From: Sphingomonas changbaiensis NBRC 104936
GTDB lineage: Bacteria > Pseudomonadota > Alphaproteobacteria > Sphingomonadales > Sphingomonadaceae
Length of the DNA stretch: 40,167 nt
Direction: 5' to 3'
NCBI RefSeq assembly: GCF_000974765.1
Contig: NZ_BBWU01000009.1
Span: forward strand, 1-40,167
Shown here: piece by piece, positions 17,482 through 24,818 of the stretch
Layout: the number at the start of each line of letters is the position of its first letter
Numbering within the stretch: the first letter of the stretch is position 1
Notes under the pieces: model-generated
What the model was told of the DNA's origin: nothing
The model's input: the letters and a program-made list of their open reading frames with translations, nothing else
Databases searched by the model: none
Position numbers and translations under genes: made by a program

Positions 17482-17913
17482 ATGCTCCGCCGATCAATTC
17501 CCGCGCTCGCACTGGTCGCTGTTTGTCTCGGAGGTTGCCAGCCCACACCCAGCGAAACGCAGATCAACAAAAGGCTTCGATCTCCATCGGGTGCACTCAC
17601 GGCGATCTATGCCGAAGACCTTGGGGGCGGCCCCGCAACTGGAGTTTCTGAGGACGTTTATATCGTTGACGGGGACCGGTTCCCAAGGGTCGCGGATCGC
17701 GTTTTCAGCGATGAGTGCGTTCACAACCTCCAACTAGCTTGGGAAGGATCAGCATCGCTCCGCATTGATTATGATGTTTCTCAAGACTTTCATGAGGACA
17801 CCGATCGCCATGGACCGAATGGTCTTCCACTTTGGCTGTGGGGCCGCAGCCCCGCGCAAGCTATCAATGTTCACTTGGTTCGCCATCTCACCCCTCCGGG
17901 CAATGGCTGCTAA
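17482..17913 (+). CDS. Small hypothetical lipoprotein
   Basis: 143 residues. It begins MLRRSIPALALVAVCLGGCQ: a basic start, hydrophobic run and lipobox CLGGC, so it should be a lipoprotein. The mature part has no family I recognise. It holds two Cys near the C terminus side (DECVHN and the final GNGC) and a tryptophan-rich bit (LPLWLWG). Base use differs from the neighbours: many A/T third positions (for example GATTATGATGTTTCTC at 17766). It stands alone between two repeat-filled gaps, so recent acquisition is possible. Confidence 0.6.
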   Translation: MLRRSIPALALVAVCLGGCQPTPSETQINKRLRSPSGALTAIYAEDLGGGPATGVSEDVYIVDGDRFPRVADRVFSDECVHNLQLAWEGSASLRIDYDVSQDFHEDTDRHGPNGLPLWLWGRSPAQAINVHLVRHLTPPGNGC

Positions 17914-18027
17914 CCACCACTTCCGGCCGGAGCGCTAAGGACAAGTTTCCACCCATTCCAGTGGTTGGACGCGGAATCTTGGTGTCGCGGGTCGAAGGCC
18001 CGGAAGTGGGGGATTGCAGCCAGTCTC

Positions 18028-18166
18028 CGTCATCCCCGCGAAAGCGGGGATCCCGCTACTTTCCTTTCTGGCTTCGTGGGCTGCGTACCCTTCGTGCGAG
18101 ACCAATTTCGCACAAAGAGCGCAAAGAGCACGAAGAAGCGGGATTCCCGCGTTCGCGGCAATGACG
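18028..18166. repeat. Composite inverted repeat (CGTCATCCCCGCGAA type)
   Basis: The left arm is CCGTCATCCCCGCGAAAGCG and then GGGATCCCGCT (18028-18057). The right arm is AGCGGGATTCCCGCGTTCGC and then GGCAATGACG (18137-18166). They are diverged reverse complements that enclose about 80 bp. Inside are TTCGTGGGCTGCGTACCCTT and CGCAAAGAGCACGAAG, which also look partly inverted. It is the main content of the gap 17914-18267; I see no gene there. Confidence 0.8.
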
Positions 18167-18267
18167 AAAAGTGGCAGCTATGGGTCGCTCCCGGAAGGAG
18201 CATCCTTCCTGAACAAATGTCCGGCCTCGGGCTGGCGGCAGTCCAGCCGACGCGCACCCAGCCAGTC

Positions 18268-18852
18268 TCAGCCGTGCACAGTCTCATGCCGCTCCAGCAT
18301 GGCGACGAAGGCTGCGATCTTGCGTGCCCTGGTCTCGGGCTTCTTCACGGCGCCTATGCGGTACAGGATCGCGTACCGGTTGGCGCCGCTCAGTGTCGCG
18401 AAAAAGGCAGCTGCTTCGGGGCTTTGGTCCAGTGCCGCTTGAAGGTCCGCCGGCACCTCGGCCGTGCTCGCGGGAGCATAGGCTACGTCCCACCTGCCGT
18501 CTGACTTGGCAGCCTCGACCTGCGCCAGCCCACCTGCGCGCATCCGGCCAGCTTCGATGAGCTCGGTCGCTCGCGTGCGGTTGAGCTGCGACCATTTGCT
18601 GCCTGGCTTGCGCGGCGTGAAGCGAACGAGCCAATGCTCGTCGTCATACTTGTCGAGCTGACCATCGATCCAGCCGTGGCAGAGCGCCGCATCGATCGCC
18701 TCGGTTTTCGTCACGCTGGTACGGCGCGAGCTTGCCTTCGCCAGCTTGAGCCAAAATCCTTTCGAGTTCGTGGGCTGGATTTCGAGCCAGCATTCCAAAG
18801 CCCCGGCATCGGGAAATGCCATGATCGGCAGGCCGGCGCGCTCTTCGGTCAT
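18268..18852 (-). CDS. YdeI/OmpD-associated family protein
   Basis: 194 residues. The family pattern is seen: WLEIQPTNSKGFWLKLAKA near the start, then EAIDAALCHGWIDGQ, RFTPRKPGSKWSQLN and ELIEAGRMRAGG in the centre. The C-terminal half is VPADLQAALDQSPEAAAFF followed by SGANRYAILYRI. The function of this family is not established. I chose the ATG at 18852 (MTEERAG), with AGGGGT upstream. In-frame starts further up at 18879 or 18921 would add 9 or 23 residues that do not look like family sequence. Confidence 0.88.
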   Translation of the reverse strand: MTEERAGLPIMAFPDAGALECWLEIQPTNSKGFWLKLAKASSRRTSVTKTEAIDAALCHGWIDGQLDKYDDEHWLVRFTPRKPGSKWSQLNRTRATELIEAGRMRAGGLAQVEAAKSDGRWDVAYAPASTAEVPADLQAALDQSPEAAAFFATLSGANRYAILYRIGAVKKPETRARKIAAFVAMLERHETVHG

Positions 18853-19070
18853 TTGCTCGACCCCTATCGGTCGAGGCATGGCCCGTCCATCTGCGCGACC
18901 TGATGCGAGGCGGACGAGCAAGGAGGGGTAAGTGCTGTCCTACATCCCGCCCGATCAGATACGCTCGGCGCGTCGCCGAGTCGGGCTCGGTGCGGCTCTT
19001 TGATATGGTCGAAATCCGGGCGGATGCGTCTCATGCCGGAGAAGGGAAATTTCCCCGAATCCATGTGAAT

Positions 19071-19106
19071 GTCATCAATGTCGTCCATCTCGTCCAGGTC
19101 GTCCAC
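19071..19106. repeat. Degenerate 9-base tandem repeat
   Basis: Four units in a row: GTCATCAAT, GTCGTCCAT, CTCGTCCAG, GTCGTCCAC. Read on the minus strand it would encode an acidic VDDLDEMDDIDD run, but no plausible start, binding site or family supports a gene. It lies between the YdeI-like gene and the end of the moeB-like gene (18853-19119), where I see nothing else. Confidence 0.5.
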
Positions 19107-19119
19107 TTCCCGCCGGCGG

Positions 19120-19884
19120 CTATGCGGCGCGCGCCGCGCACGCCTTGCAGCTCGGGTCCTTCGGAATGCGGATTGTGCGCAGCGCCGGCGTGATGCCGTC
19201 GAAGACATGAACCTTGCCCGCCGGGTCGGGGCCGAAGCCGGCGATCGCGCGGACCGCTTCCATCGCCGCCCAGCTGCCGATCAGGCCGGCCATCGCGCCC
19301 AGCACGCCCTGCTCGGCGCAGGTGTCGCAATCGTCGGCGTCGAATGCATCGCCGACGAAGCAGCGATAGCAGGGCTGGCCCGCTTCCCAGCCGCGAAACG
19401 TGCCGATCTGGCCCTGGAATTGGCCGAGTGCGCCGGACACGAGCGGGATGCGGGCGCGGGTGCAGTGATCCGCGACCGCAAGGCGGGTCGCGAAATTGTC
19501 GCAGCCGTCCAGCACCAGATCGACGCCGTCGATCAGCTCTGCGGCGTTGGCGCTCGTGAGCCGCTCGGGGACGGCCTCGAACGCCACGTCCGGGTTCAGC
19601 CGCGCAACCGCCTCGCGCGCGACCTCGACCTTGGGCCGTCCGATATCGTTCGTGCCGAACAGGATCTGCCGCTGCAGGTTGGACAGGCTCACCACATCAT
19701 CGTCGATCACGCGCAATGCGCCCACGCCAGCCGCTGCCAGGTACTGGATCGCCGGGCAGCCGATCCCACCCGCGCCGATCACCGCTACCCGTGTCCGCGC
19801 GAGCTTCATCTGCCCGGCCCCACCGATTTCCTTCAGGACGATGTGGCGGGCATAGCGGTCGAGCTGTTCGTCGGTGAGGGTCAC
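19120..19884 (-). CDS. HesA/MoeB/ThiF family adenylyltransferase
   Basis: 254 residues, an E1-like enzyme that adenylates the C-terminal glycine of a small sulfur-carrier protein (MoaD or ThiS type). The start region [18 protein letters not shown] is typical of MoeB. The nucleotide-binding loop is [11 protein letters not shown], followed by [13 protein letters not shown] and a cysteine region TCAEQGVLG. Zinc-binding pairs are CYRC and CKAC. There is no C-terminal rhodanese domain. The GTG start at 19884 overlaps the dut stop (GTGA). Whether it serves molybdopterin or thiamine synthesis cannot be told, as no partner gene is near. Confidence 0.9.
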   Translation of the reverse strand: MTLTDEQLDRYARHIVLKEIGGAGQMKLARTRVAVIGAGGIGCPAIQYLAAAGVGALRVIDDDVVSLSNLQRQILFGTNDIGRPKVEVAREAVARLNPDVAFEAVPERLTSANAAELIDGVDLVLDGCDNFATRLAVADHCTRARIPLVSGALGQFQGQIGTFRGWEAGQPCYRCFVGDAFDADDCDTCAEQGVLGAMAGLIGSWAAMEAVRAIAGFGPDPAGKVHVFDGITPALRTIRIPKDPSCKACAARAA

Positions 19885-20330
19885 ACGCCGGTGGACCCGA
19901 AGCCGCCAGCGCCTCGCGCCGTGCCGTCCAGTTCCTCCACTTCCGCGAAGCGCGCGCGCTGGACGGGAGCGGGGACGAGCTGGGCGATGCGGTCGCCGCG
20001 CCGGATCGCGAACGGCTCCGCGCCCAGATTGGCGAGGATCACCTTCACTTCGCCGCGGTAGTCTGCATCGATCGTGCCGGGTGTGTTGAGGCATGTGATG
20101 CCATGCTTCAGCGCCAGGCCGGAGCGGGGGCGGACCTGGACTTCATAGCCTTCCGGAATGGCGATCGCGAAGCCGGTCGCGACCGCGTGGCGGGCGCCCG
20201 GAGGGAGCGTCAGCTCTTCGGCCGCGACGACGTCCATGCCGGCGGCATGCTCGGTGGCATAGGCGGGGAGGGGCAGGTTCTCCCCATGCGGCAAGCGCTT
20301 GAGACTGATCGCAATGTCAGGCGATTGCAT
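19881..20330 (-). CDS. dut: dUTP diphosphatase
   Basis: 149 residues, the trimeric dUTPase that hydrolyses dUTP to dUMP and pyrophosphate and so keeps uracil out of DNA. All five motifs are seen: [41 protein letters not shown] and the C-terminal arm GGFGSTG. The ATG at 20330 lies 14 bp inside the 3' end of coaBC, a common arrangement of these two genes in alphaproteobacteria. The stop overlaps the next gene start. Confidence 0.97.
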   Translation of the reverse strand: MQSPDIAISLKRLPHGENLPLPAYATEHAAGMDVVAAEELTLPPGARHAVATGFAIAIPEGYEVQVRPRSGLALKHGITCLNTPGTIDADYRGEVKVILANLGAEPFAIRRGDRIAQLVPAPVQRARFAEVEELDGTARGAGGFGSTGV

Positions 20331-21546
20331 CGGCGATCCTGTCGGCCAGCCGCGCGGCGACCTGTTCCTTCGGCATTTCTTCCCAGTCCTCCACGCCGGC
20401 TTCGCTGACCAGGTGGACGCGATTATCCGCGCCTCCCATCACGTCGCCGGAGACGTCGTTCGCGACGATCCAGTCGGCGCCCTTGCGCGCGCGCTTGGCG
20501 GTCGCGTTGGCGATCACATCATCGGTTTCGGCGGCAAAGCCGACCAGCAGCCGCGGCCGGCGCGGACCGCGCGCCAGACCGGCCAGAATGTCCGGGTTCT
20601 CCGCCAGCGCAAGCGACGGGACGGTGCCCTGCTTCTTGATCTTCGACCCGCTCGGCTTGACCCGCCAGTCGGCAACTGCGGCGACCAGCACGGCCGCATC
20701 GGCCGGAAGTGCCGCATCGACAGCCGCCGCCATGTCGCGCGCGGTTTCCACATCGACGCGATCGACACCCGCCGGCGTGGGCAACGCGACCGGGCCGCTC
20801 ACCAGCGTCACGCGCGCGCCGAGCCGGGCAAGGGCGGCGGCGATCGCGAAACCCTGTTTCCCCGACGAGCGGTTGGCGATGTAGCGCACCGGGTCGATCG
20901 GCTCGTGCGTCGGGCCGGCAGTGACGATGACGTGCCGCCCTCTCAGCTCTCCGTTCGCTTCGAGCGAAGTCGAGAAGCGTGTCTCGACTTCGCTCGACAC
21001 GAACGGCTTTGAGAGGGATTCTTGAATCGCGGCCAGGATCGCCTCCGGTTCCGGCAGCCGCCCGGGTCCGAACTCACCGCACGCCATTGGTCCTTCGTCC
21101 GGCTCCAGCACCCTCACGCCGTCGTCCCGCAGCCGCTCGACATTTCGGCGGGTCGCGGCGTGCTGCCACATGCGCACGTTCATCGCCGGCGCCGCGAGCA
21201 CGGGCTTGTCGGTCGCCAGTAGCAGCGTGGTCGCAAGATCGTCGGCAATCCCCGCCGCCATCCGCGCGAGCAGGTCGGCTGTTGCGGGCGCGACCACGAC
21301 CAGGTCGGCTTCGCGGCTGAGCTGGATATGCCCCATCTCCGCCTCGTCCTTCAGGTCCCACAGGCTGGTATGGACTTGAGCTTCGGAGAGCGCGGCGAGC
21401 GTCATCGGCGTCACGAACTGCGCGCCGCCGTCGGTCAGCACGCAACGGACGCTCATGCCGGCCTTGCGGATCAGCCGGATTAGCTCGCACGCCTTGTATG
21501 CCGCGATCCCGCCGCCGACGATCAGGAGGATGCGCTTGCCCGTCAT
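20317..21546 (-). CDS. coaBC: Bifunctional phosphopantothenoylcysteine decarboxylase / phosphopantothenate-cysteine ligase
   Basis: 409 residues, two steps of coenzyme A synthesis. The CoaC domain (about 1-178) binds FMN and has [28 protein letters not shown] and the substrate flap region [10 protein letters not shown]. The CoaB domain (about 203-409) starts [20 protein letters not shown] and has the lysine region [14 protein letters not shown] and [11 protein letters not shown]. Between them, residues 181-199 ([19 protein letters not shown]) are encoded by a palindromic repeat at 20951-21006 that keeps the frame open. The ATG at 21546 is 4 bases after the ubiB stop. Apart from the insert, every motif I can check is intact. 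Confidence 0.96.
   Translation of the reverse strand: MTGKRILLIVGGGIAAYKACELIRLIRKAGMSVRCVLTDGGAQFVTPMTLAALSEAQVHTSLWDLKDEAEMGHIQLSREADLVVVAPATADLLARMAAGIADDLATTLLLATDKPVLAAPAMNVRMWQHAATRRNVERLRDDGVRVLEPDEGPMACGEFGPGRLPEPEAILAAIQESLSKPFVSSEVETRFSTSLEANGELRGRHVIVTAGPTHEPIDPVRYIANRSSGKQGFAIAAALARLGARVTLVSGPVALPTPAGVDRVDVETARDMAAAVDAALPADAAVLVAAVADWRVKPSGSKIKKQGTVPSLALAENPDILAGLARGPRRPRLLVGFAAETDDVIANATAKRARKGADWIVANDVSGDVMGGADNRVHLVSEAGVEDWEEMPKEQVAARLADRIADAIA
20951..21006. repeat. Palindromic repeat element inside coaBC (TCGAGCGAAGTCGAGA family), copy 3
   Basis: A 56-bp element starting CCGTTCGCTTCGAGCGAAGT, then CGAGAAGCG, and ending TGTCTCGACTTCGCTCGACA, then CGAACGG. The first 29 bases match the copy at 10486-10514 exactly. 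It is read in frame in coaBC on the minus strand and adds no stop codon. It lies at the linker between the two enzyme domains. Confidence 0.92.
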
Positions 21547-21550
21547 GCGC

Positions 21551-23083
21551 TCACGTTAGCAGCAGGGTGATGATCGACCCAACTGCCGCCGCAGCGATGC
21601 CGATTGCCGCATAGCGCCAGCTGCTGCCGCGGCCGAGGACGTGGACGTCGACCAGCGGTGGCGGCGGGGGCGCGGCGCTGGGGCGCGGGAACTGGTGGTC
21701 GAGACGCCGGATCAGGTCGGGGATCAGCGCCAGCGTGCGGCCGAGCTCGACGATGCGATCGGCGGCCCAGGCTTCGGGGCCGATCTCGGTCCGGATCCAT
21801 TCGCGGACGAACGGGCCGGCCGTTTCCCACATGTTGATGTCGGGATCGAGCGTTTGCGCCACGCCCTCCACCATCACCATCGTCTTCTGCAGCAGCAGCA
21901 GGTGCGGCTGGGTCGGCATGTCGAAGTCGCGGGTGATCGCGAACAGGCCGTCGAGCATGTTGCCGATCGATATGTCCTTGACCGGGAGCCCCCGGATCGG
22001 CTCGCCCACGGCCCGAAGCGCGGTCGTGAACTCGGCGAGATTGTGGTGCGGCGGAACATAGCCCGCCTCGAAATGGATCTCGGCGACGCGCTCGTAATTG
22101 CCGGTGATCAGGCCGTAGAGGATTTCGGCCAGCCACATGCGCGCGCGGCGGTCGATCCGGCCCATGATGCCGAAATCGATCGCGACGATCGTGCCGTCCG
22201 GCCGCACCAGCAGGTTTCCCTGGTGCATGTCGGCATGGAAGAAGCCTTCGGAGATCGCCTGGCGCAGAAAGGCGCGGACGAGGCGGCCGGCCAGCGCCTT
22301 CACGTCGTGGCCGGCGGCGATCAGCTCGTCGCGGCGCGAGACTTTGATGCCGTCGATCCACTCCAGCGTCATCACGCGCCGGGCGGTGCGCTGCCAGTCG
22401 ATCGACGGCACGCAATAGCCCGGCTCCGCTTCCATCGCCTCGGCGAGCTCGGACGCGGACGCAGCCTCTCGCCGCAAATCGAGCTCGCGCATCGTCCATT
22501 GCCTGAACGTCGCGATCACCAGCCGCGGACGCAGCCGCTGCAGCTCGGGGCCAAGCGCTTCCGCCTGGGCAGCGGCCCATTCGTAAGTGTCGAGGGCCTT
22601 GGCGAATTCCTCCTCGACGCCGGGGCGGAGCACCTTGACCGCGACCTCGCGGCCGTCGCTCGTCACTGCGCGATGAACCTGCGCGATCGAGGCGGCGCCG
22701 ACCGGTTCCGGATCGAGCGACCGGAACAGCTGGTCGATCGGCTTGCCGAGCGCCTGCTCGATCGCGGTGCGGATTTCCTCGAACGGCGCGGGCGGCAGAT
22801 CGTCTTGCAGGCGGAGCAGATCGGCGGCGGCCTCCGGGCCGACCAGGTCGGGGCGGGTGGCCAGAGCCTGGCCGAACTTGATCGCCGCGGGGCCGAGCGC
22901 TTCGAACGCATGCGCATATTCGGGCACCCGCGGAATGCGCGCGCCGAAACGGGCAAGCTTCACCAGTCGGCGAACGGGCGGCGGGGTCAGCGGGTCGCGC
23001 TCGATGCCGCGCAGCGCACCATGACGCGCCAGCGTACGGCCCCATTTCAGCAGCCGGAACAGATGGGTCGCGGTGGAGGCCAA
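21551..23083 (-). CDS. ubiB: UbiB (ABC1/ADCK-like atypical kinase for ubiquinone synthesis)
   Basis: 510 residues. The family marks are the KxGQ motif (IKFGQALATRPDLVGPEA) near the start, the ATP-binding Ala/Lys region (EVAVKVLRPGVEEEF), FFHADMHQGNLLV and the metal-binding DFG (IVAIDFGIMGRID). Two membrane segments are expected at the very C terminus. UbiB proteins have ATPase activity and support ubiquinone synthesis, probably by helping handle lipid intermediates. I use the TTG at 23083, right after the ubiE stop, with GGAAG 7-8 bases upstream; no ATG suits. Expression with ubiE is expected. Confidence 0.94.
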   Translation of the reverse strand: MASTATHLFRLLKWGRTLARHGALRGIERDPLTPPPVRRLVKLARFGARIPRVPEYAHAFEALGPAAIKFGQALATRPDLVGPEAAADLLRLQDDLPPAPFEEIRTAIEQALGKPIDQLFRSLDPEPVGAASIAQVHRAVTSDGREVAVKVLRPGVEEEFAKALDTYEWAAAQAEALGPELQRLRPRLVIATFRQWTMRELDLRREAASASELAEAMEAEPGYCVPSIDWQRTARRVMTLEWIDGIKVSRRDELIAAGHDVKALAGRLVRAFLRQAISEGFFHADMHQGNLLVRPDGTIVAIDFGIMGRIDRRARMWLAEILYGLITGNYERVAEIHFEAGYVPPHHNLAEFTTALRAVGEPIRGLPVKDISIGNMLDGLFAITRDFDMPTQPHLLLLQKTMVMVEGVAQTLDPDINMWETAGPFVREWIRTEIGPEAWAADRIVELGRTLALIPDLIRRLDHQFPRPSAAPPPPPLVDVHVLGRGSSWRYAAIGIAAAAVGSIITLLLT

Positions 23084-23815
23084 CTAAATCTTCCAGCCCG
23101 AGTGGATCGCGACCAGCCCGCCCAGCATCGGCTCGACGTGGGTGCGCACGAACCCGGCCTCGCCGATCATACGTGCGAACGTCGGCATGTCGGGGAAGCG
23201 GCGGATCGACTCGATCAGGTAGCGGTAGCTGTCCTCGTCATCCGCGATCAGCTTGCCGACCTTGGGCACGATCCGGTGCGAATAGAAATCGTAGACTTCC
23301 GAGAATCCAGGCCACAGCGTGGTCGAAAATTCGAGGCAGAAGAAACGGCCGCCGCGGCGGAGCACGCGGTGCGCCTCGCGAAGGGCGGCGGGGATGTCGG
23401 TCACGTTCCGGATTCCGAACGCGATCGTGTACGCGTCGAAAAAGCGGTCCGGGAACGTCAGGCTCTCGGCGTTGGCCTCGCTCCAGACCAGCGTGTCGAA
23501 CCCGCGCGCATCCGCCCGGCCCATGCCGACTTCCAGCATTTCCGGGTTGATGTCCGCGACGGTAACGCGAGCGCCTGAGCGGGCAAGGCGGAAGGCGATG
23601 TCGCCGGTACCGCCGGCCATGTCGAGAATGTCCTCGCCCGCGCGCGGCTTCACCCGGCGCACGAAGCGGTCCTTCCACAGCCGGTGCATGCCGGCCGACA
23701 TGGCGTCGTTCATGATGTCGTAGCGACGCGCAACGTTCGAAAAGACGGCGCCGACGCGGGCCGTCTTTTCCTCGGGAGCGACCTCTTCGTAACCGAAGGA
23801 GACTGTTTCGGGCAT
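23084..23815 (-). CDS. ubiE: Ubiquinone/menaquinone C-methyltransferase UbiE
   Basis: 243 residues, the SAM-dependent enzyme that adds the C-methyl group to the quinone ring during ubiquinone (and, where present, menaquinone) synthesis. SAM motif I is DMAGGTGDIAFRLA. The UbiE-specific stretches are VFSNVARRYDIMNDAMSAG near the start, AFGIRNVTDIPAALREAHRV and EFSTTLWPGF in the middle, and YRYLIESIRRFPD near the end. It is the first gene of a minus-strand run ubiE-ubiB-coaBC-dut-moeB-like with no gaps above 5 bp. The ATG at 23815 is 55 bp from the divergent mutM. Confidence 0.96.
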   Translation of the reverse strand: MPETVSFGYEEVAPEEKTARVGAVFSNVARRYDIMNDAMSAGMHRLWKDRFVRRVKPRAGEDILDMAGGTGDIAFRLARSGARVTVADINPEMLEVGMGRADARGFDTLVWSEANAESLTFPDRFFDAYTIAFGIRNVTDIPAALREAHRVLRRGGRFFCLEFSTTLWPGFSEVYDFYSHRIVPKVGKLIADDEDSYRYLIESIRRFPDMPTFARMIGEAGFVRTHVEPMLGGLVAIHSGWKI

Positions 23816-23870
23816 GGCGGTCCGATAGCGGGAGCTTGTGGGGCAAGCAAACGCCGCTTAGCTGCATCCG

Positions 23871-24683
23871 GTGCCAGAACTTCCCGAAGTCGAAACCACG
23901 GTTCGCGGGCTGCGGCCCGTCCTCGAGGGCCAGACGCTCGCGCGTGTCGAGGCACGGCGCGCGGACCTGCGCTTTGCGTTCCCGCCTGACCTGCGCCAGC
24001 GGCTGACCGGCGCGCGCGTCACCGGGCTTGGCCGCCGCGCCAAATACGGGCTGGTCGACACCGACCGCGGCGACACGATGATCTTCCATCTCGGCATGTC
24101 GGGCCGCTGGCGGCTCGACCCGGACGAGATCGGCACGCACGACCATCTGGTGCTGGAGACCGGGGCGGGGCGGCGGCTGGCGCTGAACGATCCCCGCCGG
24201 TTTGGTTCGGTCGACCTGTTCCCGACGGCTGAGCTGGCCGCCTATCCCGCCTTTGCGGCGCTGGGGCCGGAGCCGCTGGGACCGGATTTCACGTCAGACT
24301 ATCTGGCCCATGCGCTGGAGGGACGCAGCGCGCCGATCAAGGCGTTGCTGCTCGATCAACGGATCGTCGCCGGGCTGGGCAATATCTATGTTTGCGAGGC
24401 GCTGTACATGGCCGGCATTGCGCCCACGCGGGCGGGCGGTCGGATCGCGCGCAAGCGGTTGGATGCGCTGGTGCCGGCGATCCGCGCGGTCCTGGAAGCG
24501 GCGATCGAGGCCGGCGGATCGACCTTGCGCGATTACGCCCGGCCCAACGGCGAACTCGGCTATTTCGCCAAGCAATGGCGCGTCTATGGCCGGGAAGGTC
24601 AGGCGTGCCTGTGCGGCGCGCCGGTCCGGCGCCGCGTCGATAGCGGCCGCTCGACCTTCTACTGCGCCGCCTGCCAGCGCTGA
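23871..24683 (+). CDS. mutM: Formamidopyrimidine-DNA glycosylase (Fpg/MutM)
   Basis: 270 residues; cuts out 8-oxoguanine and other oxidised purines and nicks the abasic site. The start codon is GTG at 23871, giving the catalytic N terminus MPELPEVET, where Pro2 forms the Schiff base and Glu3 is the second catalytic residue. The middle holds RRAKYGLV with the conserved lysine, and GLGNIYVCEALY with the helix-two-turn-helix region. The C-terminal zinc finger has CLCG near the start and CAACQR at the end. It diverges from ubiE. Confidence 0.97.
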   Translation: MPELPEVETTVRGLRPVLEGQTLARVEARRADLRFAFPPDLRQRLTGARVTGLGRRAKYGLVDTDRGDTMIFHLGMSGRWRLDPDEIGTHDHLVLETGAGRRLALNDPRRFGSVDLFPTAELAAYPAFAALGPEPLGPDFTSDYLAHALEGRSAPIKALLLDQRIVAGLGNIYVCEALYMAGIAPTRAGGRIARKRLDALVPAIRAVLEAAIEAGGSTLRDYARPNGELGYFAKQWRVYGREGQACLCGAPVRRRVDSGRSTFYCAACQR

Positions 24684-24818
24684 CATTCTGTAACGCGAAC
24701 GTCACGAATACGTCGCGGACTCGTCACCGGCGAGTCCCGAATCTGACCCCGAACGCGCCTAGCGCGGCCCGGACGGAAGCGGCGGGGGCCGCGTCCCGCA
24801 ATCCAAAAGGGTCAATCC

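Noticed and set aside
18864-19208. A 114-codon minus-strand frame with an acidic repeat
   Set aside because: No binding site or family, it runs over the 3' end of the moeB-like gene, and its only feature is the 9-base tandem repeat.
19885-20094. An N-terminal extension of the moeB-like gene
   Set aside because: It lies over dut in another frame and lacks family sequence. The GTG at 19884 is preferred.
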